Positions 33,378 to 42,586 of a stretch of 64,000 bases of DNA are shown in pieces. The position numbers were made by a program, and so were the translations under genes. A model generated the notes under the pieces. The model did not search any database. It saw only the letters and a list, made by a program, of their open reading frames with translations, and was not told the origin of the DNA. This stretch comes from Variovorax boronicumulans (GTDB taxonomy: Bacteria; Pseudomonadota; Gammaproteobacteria; Burkholderiales; Burkholderiaceae_C). The stretch covers positions 1 to 64,000 of the forward strand of contig NZ_JARXVG010000018.1 of the NCBI RefSeq assembly GCF_029892485.1, written 5' to 3'. The first letter of the stretch is position 1. Every line of letters begins with the position of its first letter.

Positions 33378-35323
33378 GCGAACCCGCACTCGGCCTCTCG
33401 ATGCTCGGCCTGATCGTGGTCGTGATCATGCTCGGCTTCCCCACGGCGTTCACGCTGATGGGCCTGGGCATGTTCTTCGGCTTCATAGCCTTCTACGACC
33501 CGTCGATGCCCTGGCTGGACAACAAGGTCTTCGACCTGATGGTGCAGCGCGCCTTCGGTGCGATGACCAACGAAACGCTGCTCTCCATTCCGCTCTTCGT
33601 CTTGATGGGCTATGTGATGGAGCGCGGCGCGCTGGTGGACAAGATGTTCCACAGCGTGCAGCTCGCCTTCCGCCGCGTGCCCGGTTCGCTCGCGGTGACG
33701 ACGCTGATCGTGTGCACCTTCTGGGGCATCGCGAGCGGCCTGGTCGGCGCGGTGGTGGTGCTGATGGGCGTGATCGCGATGCGGCCGATGCTCAACGCGG
33801 GCTACGACACGCGGCTTGCCGCCGGCGTGATCACGGCCGGCGGCACGCTCGGCATCCTGATTCCGCCCTCGGTGATGATCATCGTGTACGCGGCCGTGGC
33901 CGGGCAGTCGGTGGTCAAGCTCTATGCGGCCGCGATGTTCCCGGGCTTCTTCCTCGCGTTTCTCTACCTGATCTACGTGATCGGCTGGGCCGTGCTGCAG
34001 CCGAAGGTCGCGCCCAAGCTGCCTGCAGACAAGCAGCGTGCGCCGATCACGCCATGGGTCGCGCACATCGCGGCCAGCTATTCGCCGCGCATGCTGCCCG
34101 CGCTGTTCGCTGCGGTCGTGTCGCCGGCGCGCGCGCTGCGTGGCGCGGCCGAAGGCGTGCGCATCACCTGGTGGATGCTGCTGCGCAGCCTGCTGAACGC
34201 ACTGGTGCCGCTGGCGCTGGCTGCGGTGACGCTGGGCTCGGTGTGGTGGTACGTGACGATCTACTCGCAGAAGGACAACAACGCGCCGGTCGTGGCAGAG
34301 CAGCAGGCGACGCAGAGGACCGCGGGAGCAGCTGCGACACTGCCCGAGGCGTCCTCGTCTTCTTCCTCTGAAAGCGGCACGGGCCTGGCCGAACCGCCGA
34401 CCGACGACGCGCCGAAGGAAGCCGGATCGGAAGGCGGCCTGCAGGAGCCGCCCGGCGGTGTGGAGGAGCCACCCGGCAGCGAAACCGCTTCACCGCCATC
34501 AAGCGCCGAGGGCGGACTTCAACAACTCGGCGAAGCAGTCGATGCACCGAAGACCGCCGCCGTGCCCGAAGCCTTCTACACAGGCTTCCTGCTCGCGAGC
34601 GTCTTCACGCTCGCGCTGCTCGGCTGGTACTACTGGCGCATGGACGCGGAGCAGTTCGAAATCCTGCGGATGCTGGTGTCGTCCGTGATGCCGCTGGCCA
34701 CGCTCACGCTGGTGGTGCTGGGCGTGATCCTGTTCGGCATCACGACCGCCACCGAGTCGGCGGCGGTCGGCGCGGCGGGGGCCTTCCTCATGGCGTGGCA
34801 GGCCGGCACGCTGGACTTCAAGAAGACCAAGGAGGCGGTCTTCCTCACGCTGAAGACCACCTCGATGGTCTGCTGGCTGTTCGTGGGCTCGGCCCTCTTC
34901 TCGGCGGTGTTCGCGCTGCTGGGCGGGCAACGCATCATCGAGGAGTGGGTATTGAGCATGAACCTGTCGCCGCTGCAGTTCCTGCTGCTGTCGCAGGCGA
35001 TCATCTTCGTACTGGGCTGGCCGCTGGAGTGGACCGAGATCATCGTGATCTTCGTGCCCATCTTCCTGCCGCTGCTGGCGCACTTCCAGATCGATCCGCT
35101 GCTCTTCGGCGTGCTGGTGTTCGTGAACCTGCAGGCGGCCTTCCTCTCGCCGCCGGTGGCGATGTCGGCCTTCTATCTGAAAGGAGTGTCGCCACCGCAC
35201 GTGACGATCAACCAGATATTCGCGGGGATGATGCCGTACATGCTGATCGTGATCCTGTGCATGGTGTTCATGTACATCTGGCCGGGGTTGACGTTGTGGC
35301 TGCCGCAGTACCTCTATGGCTGA
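33374..35323 (+). CDS. TRAP transporter large permease (DctM family) with a long central insertion
   Basis: The 649-residue protein is about 200 residues longer than a normal DctM (about 430). Residues 1-215 and 400-649 carry the expected helices, including AGVITAGGTLGILIPPSVMI and TTATESAAVGAAGAF. Between them lies an extra segment: about 220-300 with an added helix pair, then 301-400, a low-complexity hydrophilic stretch rich in Ala, Ser, Pro, Glu and Gly (for example EASSSSSSESG). No frameshift is seen; the frame stays open throughout. The insertion must be accommodated in a loop. The start ATG at 33374 overlaps the dctQ stop. Confidence 0.9.
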   Translation: MSEPALGLSMLGLIVVVIMLGFPTAFTLMGLGMFFGFIAFYDPSMPWLDNKVFDLMVQRAFGAMTNETLLSIPLFVLMGYVMERGALVDKMFHSVQLAFRRVPGSLAVTTLIVCTFWGIASGLVGAVVVLMGVIAMRPMLNAGYDTRLAAGVITAGGTLGILIPPSVMIIVYAAVAGQSVVKLYAAAMFPGFFLAFLYLIYVIGWAVLQPKVAPKLPADKQRAPITPWVAHIAASYSPRMLPALFAAVVSPARALRGAAEGVRITWWMLLRSLLNALVPLALAAVTLGSVWWYVTIYSQKDNNAPVVAEQQATQRTAGAAATLPEASSSSSSESGTGLAEPPTDDAPKEAGSEGGLQEPPGGVEEPPGSETASPPSSAEGGLQQLGEAVDAPKTAAVPEAFYTGFLLASVFTLALLGWYYWRMDAEQFEILRMLVSSVMPLATLTLVVLGVILFGITTATESAAVGAAGAFLMAWQAGTLDFKKTKEAVFLTLKTTSMVCWLFVGSALFSAVFALLGGQRIIEEWVLSMNLSPLQFLLLSQAIIFVLGWPLEWTEIIVIFVPIFLPLLAHFQIDPLLFGVLVFVNLQAAFLSPPVAMSAFYLKGVSPPHVTINQIFAGMMPYMLIVILCMVFMYIWPGLTLWLPQYLYG

Positions 35324-35330
35324 ATCGATG

Positions 35331-35357
35331 AAGGGCGTGCCCGGCACGCCCTTTTTT
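35331..35357 (+). terminator. Intrinsic terminator of the TRAP operon
   Basis: A 10-bp perfect stem (AAGGGCGTGC/GCACGCCCTT) with a 3-nt loop runs into a T6 tract, starting 7 bases past the dctM stop. It also abuts the stop of the convergent PEP-binding gene, for which it has no U-run. Confidence 0.9.
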
Positions 35358-37390
35358 CAGCGCCGCCGCTCCACGTACGGCCGCGCCTGCAACAGCACGA
35401 TCCTGTCGCCCACCGTCGCCCATTCGATGTCCTGATCGACCGCGTGGAAGGTGCGCTTCACGGCAGCGCCCACATTGGCGAGCCGCACGACGAGCTCATC
35501 GGTCAGCACGTTGCGCCCCTGCTCCACCGGCACCTCCTTCACGCCGCCGTCCTTGTCGAGCTGCAGCGCCGTCTCTTCGGCCGACCGGCTCAGCACCTGG
35601 ATCGCCTTCGACCAGCTCGAATACATCACCTGCTCGGCCACGCGCTGCCCCTCGACCACGCGGATGCCGATGCCGCGCTTGGCCGAGATGTAGGTGACGT
35701 AGGGGTGGCCGGCGTCGAAGGGATCGCGGGTGATCATCACGCCGGCGTTGGTCGAGTCGATGGCGGTCTGCACGAACACGCCCATCAGCACCGACTCGGC
35801 ACCGAAGCCCGCGGCGCTGCGCGCCTCCCAGGCCTCGGGGTTGAACACCGAGGCCCAGACCTTCTTCACCGCGAGCTCGAGCGCATCCCCGGTCTTCACG
35901 TTGGGCACCGTGGTGTAGAGCCCGGCGCCGCTGAAGCCGGGCAGGTCTTCGGAGTTGGACGAGCTGCGCACGAACACGCCGCCGCCGCCCAGTTGCGACT
36001 GCCACGCGGCGCGCCACGATGCGGCCGTGGCGGTATCGACGGGCCACTTCACGATTTCGTCGCGCAATTGCGCGAGCGCCTTCTGCCGCTGCTGCGGATC
36101 GCTCGCGAAGCCGGGCTGCTGCTGCATGCGCGCGATGCGATCGGCCAGGCCGTGGGTTCGCATGAAGCGGTCGTAGTGCGCGAACGGAATGCAGAAGCCG
36201 TCGGGCACGGTGGTCGATGGAATGCGCGCGGCCAGCAGGGCGCCGAGGTTGGCGGCCTTCGAGCCGCACTGCGCGCTGTTGCGCGCACGCAGCGAGGCCA
36301 GCGGCAGCAGGCGCGTTTCGCGCAGGTCGGGCTTCACGGCCCTGTCGCTGCCGGGCACTGCGCCTGTGGCGGCGCTGCGCACGGCGCGCGGCGGGAGCGC
36401 TGCGATTTCTTCGGCCGTGAGACGACGCACCTGATAGCCCGAGGCCGCGACCTTGAGCGCGACCCACTGGCCCGCATGCTCGCGCAGCACCGTCGCGGCG
36501 CCGCGCACATAGGCATTCGGAATGCCCCAGCCCTTGGCCAGCAGGTTGACGTGCGAGAGCGCGGTCGATGGCCTCTCGGTCAGCACGCCGGCCACGGGCG
36601 GCAGGTTGATCGGCACCTGGCGCAGCACGGCGATGTCGTCGGGCAACAGTGCGTTCAGGCCCGATGCGTCGTCCACGATGCGCACGCGTCCCGTCGCGGT
36701 GCCGAGGTTCATGGGCATGTAGGGCTGCTCCCGGATCAGCGCCTCCTGGCTCACGAAATCGATGCCCGCTTCCTTGGCGACGCGATCGTGCAACGTGGAA
36801 TTGGTCTTGAACTTCACGGGCGCGAAGAAGCTGGCCTTCACCTGTGCGTCGGCCTGCTTGAGCAGCGGCGCGGTGAGCTGGTCGCCTTCCCAGAATTCAT
36901 AGGTGAAGCTGCCGATGTTCTGCTGCCAGCTCAGCGTGCCGAACAGGAAGCGGCGGTCGGGCACGAGGTAGTTGCGGTCGATCTCGCGTTTGCCGGCGCG
37001 CGGCGAAAGACCGGTGTCGCGCACGAAGCGCACGTGCAGCTGGTAGCGCGGCGTATCGATGTAATAGGTGCGCACCGGCCTGGCCTGGCGATCGACGATG
37101 AAGAGCACATGGGCCAGTTGCATCGGCGTGCCGGGGTCGTAGACACGGGCCAGCGTGTCGAAGTCGCCCTGCCCGCGCAGCGCCGGCAACGAACCGGGCA
37201 CCGCGGGACGCGGAACGAGCTGCGCAGCCGGGCCCTCGGGCTGCGGCTCGTTCTGCCGTTGGTAGAAGGAGGGCTTGCGCGCGAGTTGCGCCTCGGCCGG
37301 CAAGGGCGCGATGGCCGCTGCGCACAGTGCCAACGCCGATAGCCACGCCGGTGCCTTGCGCGTCCGATCCTGGGTGCTGTTGTTCTTCAT
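35357..37390 (-). CDS. Secreted PEP/pyruvate-binding domain protein (dikinase-like)
   Basis: The 677-residue protein has a predicted signal peptide (MKNNSTQDRTRKAPAWLSAL, then a hydrophobic stretch to PAEA at 34). Residues 41-230 match nothing I recognise. TALSHVNLLAKGWGIPNA (276-293) resembles the swivelling phosphohistidine domain of dikinases, with His280 in the phospho-acceptor position. GSKAANLGALL (376-386) and RSSSNSEDLPGFSGAGLY (475-492) are the N- and mid-motifs of the PEP-synthase ATP-grasp domain, and the chain ends IVLLQARPY, the usual end of that domain. Histidine domain before ATP-grasp is the order of glucan water dikinases, not PEP synthase. How an exported protein would get ATP is unclear. 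Confidence 0.82.
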   Translation of the reverse strand: MKNNSTQDRTRKAPAWLSALALCAAAIAPLPAEAQLARKPSFYQRQNEPQPEGPAAQLVPRPAVPGSLPALRGQGDFDTLARVYDPGTPMQLAHVLFIVDRQARPVRTYYIDTPRYQLHVRFVRDTGLSPRAGKREIDRNYLVPDRRFLFGTLSWQQNIGSFTYEFWEGDQLTAPLLKQADAQVKASFFAPVKFKTNSTLHDRVAKEAGIDFVSQEALIREQPYMPMNLGTATGRVRIVDDASGLNALLPDDIAVLRQVPINLPPVAGVLTERPSTALSHVNLLAKGWGIPNAYVRGAATVLREHAGQWVALKVAASGYQVRRLTAEEIAALPPRAVRSAATGAVPGSDRAVKPDLRETRLLPLASLRARNSAQCGSKAANLGALLAARIPSTTVPDGFCIPFAHYDRFMRTHGLADRIARMQQQPGFASDPQQRQKALAQLRDEIVKWPVDTATAASWRAAWQSQLGGGGVFVRSSSNSEDLPGFSGAGLYTTVPNVKTGDALELAVKKVWASVFNPEAWEARSAAGFGAESVLMGVFVQTAIDSTNAGVMITRDPFDAGHPYVTYISAKRGIGIRVVEGQRVAEQVMYSSWSKAIQVLSRSAEETALQLDKDGGVKEVPVEQGRNVLTDELVVRLANVGAAVKRTFHAVDQDIEWATVGDRIVLLQARPYVERRR

Positions 37391-37515
37391 GGGGTGTCCC
37401 TCTTGTTGCGGGGCGAATTCTCGCTTGCGTCGCCGCGGGCGGCACACGCGCCAAGTCCCATGGAAAGCGCTGCCATCGACCGCCCGCTACAGTCGCCCGA
37501 AAGGAGCTTCTTCTC

Positions 37516-38874
37516 ATGCCCACATTCGACTTCGACCTCTTCGTCATCGGCGGCGGCAGCGGCGGCGTTCGCGCTGCGCGCATGGCGGCGCAGACGGGGG
37601 CCCGCGTGGGGCTGGCCGAGGCCGCCGATCTCGGCGGCACCTGCGTCAACGTGGGCTGCATTCCCAAGAAGCTCTACAGCTATGCGGCCGGCTATGCCGA
37701 ATCGTTCGAGGAGGCCGCGGGCTACGGCTGGAAACTGCCCGCCGAGCCGCAGTTCGACTGGGCGCTCCTCAAGTCGCAGCGTGCCAAGGAAATCGGCCGT
37801 CTCAATGGCATCTACGCCTCGCTGCTGAAGAACTCGGGCGTCGCGGTGATCGCCGGATGGGCGCAGCTGGTCGATGGCCACACGGTGGAAATCGACGGCA
37901 AGCGCCACACCGCGCGCCACCTGCTCGTGGCCACCGGCGGCACGCCTTTCGTGCCGGACATTCCGGGCCGCGAGCACATCGTGACGTCCGATGCGATGTT
38001 CGACCTCGACCCGTTCCCCCAGCGCCTGCTGGTGGTGGGCGGTGGCTACATCGCGTGCGAATTCGCGTCGATCTTCAACGGCCTGGGCTCCAAGGTGACG
38101 CAGCTGCACCGCCGCGCGCATCTGCTCACCGGCTTCGACGACGACGTGCGTCAGTTCCTCGCGAACGAGATGGGCAAGGCGGGCGTCGATGTGCGGCTGA
38201 ACTGCGAGGCCTCGTCGATCGCGCGCGGTCCGCACGGGCTGGTCGTGACGCTCGCGCGCGGCCAGCAGGTCGAAGCCGACACGGTGCTGTTCGCCACCGG
38301 CCGCGTGCCCAACACGCAGGGGCTCGGCCTCGAAGCGGCTGGCGTGAAGCTAGACGACAAGGGCGCCATCGCGGTCGATGCGCACTACCGCACCTCGGTG
38401 CCGTCGATCTACGCGGTGGGCGATGTGTCCACGCGGGTGCAGCTCACACCGGTCGCGCTGGCCGAAGCGATGGTGGTGGTCGACGAGCTGTTCGGCAAAG
38501 GCAAGCGCCGCATGGACTACGAATTCATCCCCACGGCGGTGTTCACCCATCCGAACATCGGCACCTGCGGCTACACCGAACTCGATGCGCGTGCGAAGTT
38601 CGGCGAGGTCACGGTGTTCTCCAGCGAATTCAAGTCGCTGCGCCACACGCTCTCGGGCCGCAGCGAGCGCACCTTCATGAAGCTGGTGGTGGACAAGAAG
38701 AGCGACCGCGTAGTCGGCCTGCACATGGTGGGCGCGGACGCAGGCGAAGTCGTGCAGGGCTTCGCGGTGGCGATGCGCGCCGGTGCGACGAAGGCGATCT
38801 TCGACAGCACCATCGGCATTCACCCGACGGGTGCCGAAGAGTTCGTCACCATGCGCGAACCCATGCCTGGATAG
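37516..38874 (+). CDS. gor: Glutathione-disulfide reductase
   Basis: The 452-residue flavoenzyme reduces oxidised glutathione with NADPH. The FAD motif GGGSGGVRAAR, the redox pair Cys43/Cys48 (GGTCVNVGCIPKK) and the NADPH motif GGGYIACEFASIFNGLG with downstream LHRRAHLL (arginines for the NADPH phosphate) are all present. The C-terminal catalytic His is in IGIHPTGAEE. The glutathione-reductase type is favoured over dihydrolipoamide dehydrogenase by the VNVGCIPKKLYSYAA context. AGGAG precedes the ATG at 37516. Monocistronic, divergent from the PEP-binding gene. Confidence 0.94.
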   Translation: MPTFDFDLFVIGGGSGGVRAARMAAQTGARVGLAEAADLGGTCVNVGCIPKKLYSYAAGYAESFEEAAGYGWKLPAEPQFDWALLKSQRAKEIGRLNGIYASLLKNSGVAVIAGWAQLVDGHTVEIDGKRHTARHLLVATGGTPFVPDIPGREHIVTSDAMFDLDPFPQRLLVVGGGYIACEFASIFNGLGSKVTQLHRRAHLLTGFDDDVRQFLANEMGKAGVDVRLNCEASSIARGPHGLVVTLARGQQVEADTVLFATGRVPNTQGLGLEAAGVKLDDKGAIAVDAHYRTSVPSIYAVGDVSTRVQLTPVALAEAMVVVDELFGKGKRRMDYEFIPTAVFTHPNIGTCGYTELDARAKFGEVTVFSSEFKSLRHTLSGRSERTFMKLVVDKKSDRVVGLHMVGADAGEVVQGFAVAMRAGATKAIFDSTIGIHPTGAEEFVTMREPMPG

Positions 38875-38879
38875 GGCTC

Positions 38880-38975
38880 GCCCCCAGGCTTCGCGCACTT
38901 CGTGTCGCTTCTCCAACCCCCTACCGGGGGCAACACCTGCGGCCCGGCGAAGCCGGTTCCGCGGTGTTCCGCGAA
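38880..38975. repeat. Intergenic hairpin-rich repeat
   Basis: The region contains CCCC-CTA-CCGGGGG and then a large hairpin at 38932-38968, AACACC-GCGG-CCGGC pairing with GCCGG-CCGC-GGTGTT around GAA. I recognise this general sequence type (TTCGCGCACTTCGTGTCGC near the start) as one recurring between genes in Comamonadaceae. It could also end the convergent gor and panE transcripts. No other copy was seen in this window. Confidence 0.6.
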
Positions 38976-38984
38976 AAGAGGGGG

Positions 38985-39884
38985 TCAGCGAGGCTGCTGT
39001 TTTCCTTCGAGGAGCTTCACCATCACGAACAGCACGCGGTTCGCGGGCGTGGACACACCGAGCGCCTCGCCGCGGCGCACGACCAGGCCGTTGAGATGGT
39101 CGATCTCGCTGAGCTTGCCGCGTGCGAGATCCTGCGCGGTCGATGAGTACTGCGAAGGCATCGACTGCGCGATGCCGCGGATGGCCGCATCGGTGTCGCC
39201 GGGGATGGTGACGCCTTCGGCCTTCGCCACGGCGAGGCATTCGGCGACCACGTCGCGGATCACATCGGCCACGCCCGTGCCTTTCACGAGTTCGCCATAG
39301 GGCAGTTGCGACACGGCCGACAGCGCGTTGTAGGCGCAATTCAGGACCAGCTTGGCCCAGAGCGAGCCGCGCACGTTGTCGGAAATCTGGGTGGGCACGC
39401 CAGCGGCGACCAGGTGCTGCGCGACCTGCTCGCTCGCGCGCGAAGGCGCGATGACCAGCTCGCCGCGGCCATGGTGCTTCACATGGCCCGGGCCGGCCAT
39501 CTCGGTCGCCACGTAGACCACGGCGGCCGCCACTTCGTTGGCAAGCACCGAGCGCACGCGCTCGTCGTTGTCGACACCGTTCTGCAGCGTAAGCACCAGC
39601 GCATCGGGCGAGAGGTGCGGCTTGATCTGCGCGGCGGCCGATTCGCTGTCGGTGGACTTCACGCAGAACAGCACGAGATCGGCGCCCTGCACCGCGCTCG
39701 CCTCGGTGCTCGCACCGAGCCGCACCTGTTCGTCGAAGCTCTTCGTCTCCAGCCGAAGGCCGTTCGCGCGAACGGCCTCCACATGCGAAGGCCGCCCGAT
39801 CAGCACCACTTCGTGGCCCGCGCGCGCCAGCATGGCGCCGTAGTAGCAGCCGACTGCGCCGGCGCCCATGACTGCGACTTTCAT
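38985..39884 (-). CDS. 2-dehydropantoate 2-reductase
   Basis: The 299-residue NADPH-dependent enzyme of the PanE/ApbA family reduces ketopantoate to pantoate for CoA synthesis. It starts MKVAVMGAGAVGCYYGAMLA (nucleotide motif GAGAVG). The catalytic Lys lies in LWAKLVLNCAYNALSA, and the central VLTLQNGVDN is conserved. Several PanE paralogues usually occur in such genomes and some act on other 2-keto acids, so the pantoate role is likely but not certain. It is convergent with gor, separated by the repeat. Confidence 0.9.
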   Translation of the reverse strand: MKVAVMGAGAVGCYYGAMLARAGHEVVLIGRPSHVEAVRANGLRLETKSFDEQVRLGASTEASAVQGADLVLFCVKSTDSESAAAQIKPHLSPDALVLTLQNGVDNDERVRSVLANEVAAAVVYVATEMAGPGHVKHHGRGELVIAPSRASEQVAQHLVAAGVPTQISDNVRGSLWAKLVLNCAYNALSAVSQLPYGELVKGTGVADVIRDVVAECLAVAKAEGVTIPGDTDAAIRGIAQSMPSQYSSTAQDLARGKLSEIDHLNGLVVRRGEALGVSTPANRVLFVMVKLLEGKQQPR

Positions 39885-39945
39885 CGATTCGTTTTCCTGG
39901 TTGTCTGTCCAGCCATAGGTTAACGGCCCATTGCACAATGCCGCC

Positions 39946-41463
39946 ATGCCCTACATGCCCACATTCGTCGCCCCCGCCCGCTTCACCGACGCCGCTGCCG
40001 CGCTCGACCAGGTCAAGGCCATCTACCAGGGCGGGCTCGCCCATCTGCGCGAGTCGATGCTGCGCTTCGTGGCCGGCGAGGCGCTGCCGGGCCGGGTGCG
40101 GGCCTGCTATCCGTTCGTCCGGGTGCACACCCACACCGTTTCGCGCCACACGCCGCCGGCCAATGCCGGCCTGAGCTACGGCTTCGTGGCCGGGCCCGGC
40201 CGCTACGAGACCACGCTGACGCGGCCCGATCTCTTCTCGCGCTACTACCTCGACCAGTTCCGCCTGCTGCTGGAAAACCACCAGGTCGAACTCGAGGTGG
40301 GCACCAGCACCCAGCCCATTCCAATTCACTTCTCGTTCGCCGAGAACGACCACATCGAAGGCACGATGAGCGACGACCGCCGCGCGCTGATGCGCGACGT
40401 GTTCGACCTGCCCGACCTGGGCGTGATGGACGACGGCATCGCCAACGGCACCTTCGAGGCGCGCGACGGCGAGGCGCAGCCGCTGTCGCTCTTCACGGCC
40501 GCACGCGTCGATTACTCGCTGCACCGCCTGCGCCACTACACCGGGACCGCGCCCGAGTGGTTCCAGAACTTCGTGCTGTTCACCAACTACCAGTTCTACA
40601 TCGACGAGTTCGTGCGGCTGGGCCACGAAGCCATGGCCGACGAGAACAGCGAATACATCGCCTTCATAGAGCCGGGCAACGTGGTCACGCGCCGGCGCGG
40701 GCTCGATGCCGGCGCTAGCGCCACCTTCGGCCACCTGCTCGACGGCAGCCAAGGCACGGCACCGCCGCGGCTGCCGCAGATGCCGGCCTACCACCTGGTG
40801 CGCGAGGACTACAGCGGCATCACCATGACGAACATCGGCGTGGGTCCGGCCAACGCCAAGACCATCACCGACCACATCGCCGTGCTGCGCCCGCACGCCT
40901 GGATGATGCTGGGCCACTGCGCGGGCCTGCGCAACACGCAGCAGTTGGGCGACTACGTGCTGGCGCACGCCTATGTGCGCGAGGACCATGTGCTCGACGA
41001 GGAACTGCCGCTGTGGGTGCCGATTCCGGCGCTGTCGGAGATCCAGCTCGCACTGGAAAAGGCCGTGGCCGACATCACGCGCTACGAAGGCCCCGACCTC
41101 AAGAAGATCATGCGCACCGGCACCGTGGCGAGCACCGACAACCGCAACTGGGAGCTTCTGCCCGGCAACCAGCCGCAGCGCCGTTTCAGCCAGAGCCGCG
41201 CGGTGGCGCTCGATATGGAAAGCGCGACCATCGCGGCCAACGGCTTCCGTTTCCGCGTGCCCTACGGCACTTTGTTGTGCGTGAGCGACAAACCGCTGCA
41301 CGGCGAGATCAAGCTGCCCGGCATGGCCAACCACTTCTACCGCGAGCGGGTGGAGCAGCACCTGCGCATCGGCATGCGGGCCATCGACATCCTTCGGGAA
41401 GAGGGTTCGACCCGGCTGCACAGCCGCAAGCTGCGCAGCTTCGCGGAGGTCGCTTTCCAGTAA
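39946..41463 (+). CDS. amn: AMP nucleosidase
   Basis: The 505-residue enzyme cleaves AMP to adenine and ribose 5-phosphate. It has the N-terminal AMN domain (RVRACYPFVRVHTHTVSRH; PIPIHFSFAEND) and a C-terminal nucleoside phosphorylase-like domain with TNIGVGPANAKTITDHIAVL, MLGHCAGLRN and the ribose-binding DMESATIAANG. Length is slightly above E. coli Amn. The ATG at 39946 is preferred; a TTG at 39931 and an ATG at 39955 are also in frame, and no strong ribosome site decides. It is divergent from panE across 61 bases. Confidence 0.94.
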   Translation: MPYMPTFVAPARFTDAAAALDQVKAIYQGGLAHLRESMLRFVAGEALPGRVRACYPFVRVHTHTVSRHTPPANAGLSYGFVAGPGRYETTLTRPDLFSRYYLDQFRLLLENHQVELEVGTSTQPIPIHFSFAENDHIEGTMSDDRRALMRDVFDLPDLGVMDDGIANGTFEARDGEAQPLSLFTAARVDYSLHRLRHYTGTAPEWFQNFVLFTNYQFYIDEFVRLGHEAMADENSEYIAFIEPGNVVTRRRGLDAGASATFGHLLDGSQGTAPPRLPQMPAYHLVREDYSGITMTNIGVGPANAKTITDHIAVLRPHAWMMLGHCAGLRNTQQLGDYVLAHAYVREDHVLDEELPLWVPIPALSEIQLALEKAVADITRYEGPDLKKIMRTGTVASTDNRNWELLPGNQPQRRFSQSRAVALDMESATIAANGFRFRVPYGTLLCVSDKPLHGEIKLPGMANHFYRERVEQHLRIGMRAIDILREEGSTRLHSRKLRSFAEVAFQ

Positions 41464-41563
41464 TAGTTGGCGTCACCTAGGGTTTTCACCTAGACATGGA
41501 TGCGGGCGTTTTTCACGTTTCGCAGACATCATCCGGTTACCTTTGTAAGCAACTGGAAACAAA

Positions 41564-42577
41564 ATGTCTAGATCGTCGACCGCGGGCCTTTCCCGCCGCA
41601 ACTTCAGCGCATGGATGGCGGGCGGCGTTGCCGCCGCAGGCGCCGGCCAGGCCGCGCTGCTGTGGCCCCGGTCGGCCGGCGCGGCCGAATCGCAGCTGGT
41701 TGCCAAGCTGCGCATCGTGATTCCCGCCAATGAAGGCGGCGGCTGGGACCAGACCGGCCGCGCGCTCGGCGCGGCGCTGCTGGCCTCGGGCGCGGTGGGC
41801 GACGTGGTCTACGAGAACATCGGCGGCAAGGGCGGCACCATCGGCCTGGCAAAGTACGTCGAGAAATACGACGCCGACCCCGACACCCTCTTGATGAGCG
41901 GCATGGTGATGGTCGGTGCGGTCGCACTGCAGAAACCCGCAGTCACCATGGCCCAGGTCGCCCCGGTGGCGCGCCTGACCAGCGACTACGAAGTCGTGGC
42001 AGTGAAGGCCGATTCGCCCATCAAGACCCCCAAGGACCTGATCGCCCAGCTGCGTGCCGATGCGGCCAAGACCGTCATCGCCGGCGGCTCGGCCGGCGGC
42101 GTCGACCACATGTACGCCGGCATGCTGGCGCGCGTGGCCGGCAACGCCGCGAATCTGGTCTACCAGCCGTACCCGGGCGGCGCACAGGTGGTGGAGGCGC
42201 TGGAAACGGGCAAGGCCGTGGCCGGCATTTCCGGCTATAGCGAATTCAGCGAGGCGCTGGCCGGCGGCAAGCTGCGCGCGATCGGCGTGTCGGCGAAGCG
42301 TCCGTTCCAGGGCATTCCGTCGGTGCGCGAACAGGGCGTGGACGCCGACCTCGCCAACTGGCGCGGCGTGCTCACCGGCAAGAAGGTGCCGGCCGAGCGC
42401 CGCGCCGTGCTGCTGGAAGCCGTGCGCCGCGCCACCGGCGCCGATGTCTGGCAAAAGACCATCAAGCGCAACAACTGGGATGCGTACTGGATGGCGGGCA
42501 AGGACTTCGAGAGCTTCCTCGAACTCGACCTGGCGATGGCCGGGCCGATGATCTATCTGCTGAAACTCAAGGCCTGA
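41564..42577 (+). CDS. Bug-family (TctC-type) substrate-binding protein, Tat-exported
   Basis: The 337-residue protein has a twin-arginine signal (LSRRNFSAWMAGGVAAAGAG). The Bug fold follows: LRIVIPANEGGGWDQTGRAL, YENIGGKGGTIGLAKY and QPYPGGAQVVEALETGKAVA. These periplasmic receptors feed tripartite tricarboxylate transporters, but most are orphans without TctA/TctB beside them, as here. The ligand is likely a carboxylate. It stands between amn (100-base gap) and the convergent ArsR-type gene. Confidence 0.9.
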   Translation: MSRSSTAGLSRRNFSAWMAGGVAAAGAGQAALLWPRSAGAAESQLVAKLRIVIPANEGGGWDQTGRALGAALLASGAVGDVVYENIGGKGGTIGLAKYVEKYDADPDTLLMSGMVMVGAVALQKPAVTMAQVAPVARLTSDYEVVAVKADSPIKTPKDLIAQLRADAAKTVIAGGSAGGVDHMYAGMLARVAGNAANLVYQPYPGGAQVVEALETGKAVAGISGYSEFSEALAGGKLRAIGVSAKRPFQGIPSVREQGVDADLANWRGVLTGKKVPAERRAVLLEAVRRATGADVWQKTIKRNNWDAYWMAGKDFESFLELDLAMAGPMIYLLKLKA

Positions 42578-42586
42578 GAACAGCCT

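Noticed and set aside
38350..41421. 1023-residue open frame on the minus strand over gor, panE and amn
   Set aside because: It runs across three genes with clear families on other frames. The length is a product of GC-rich codon bias.
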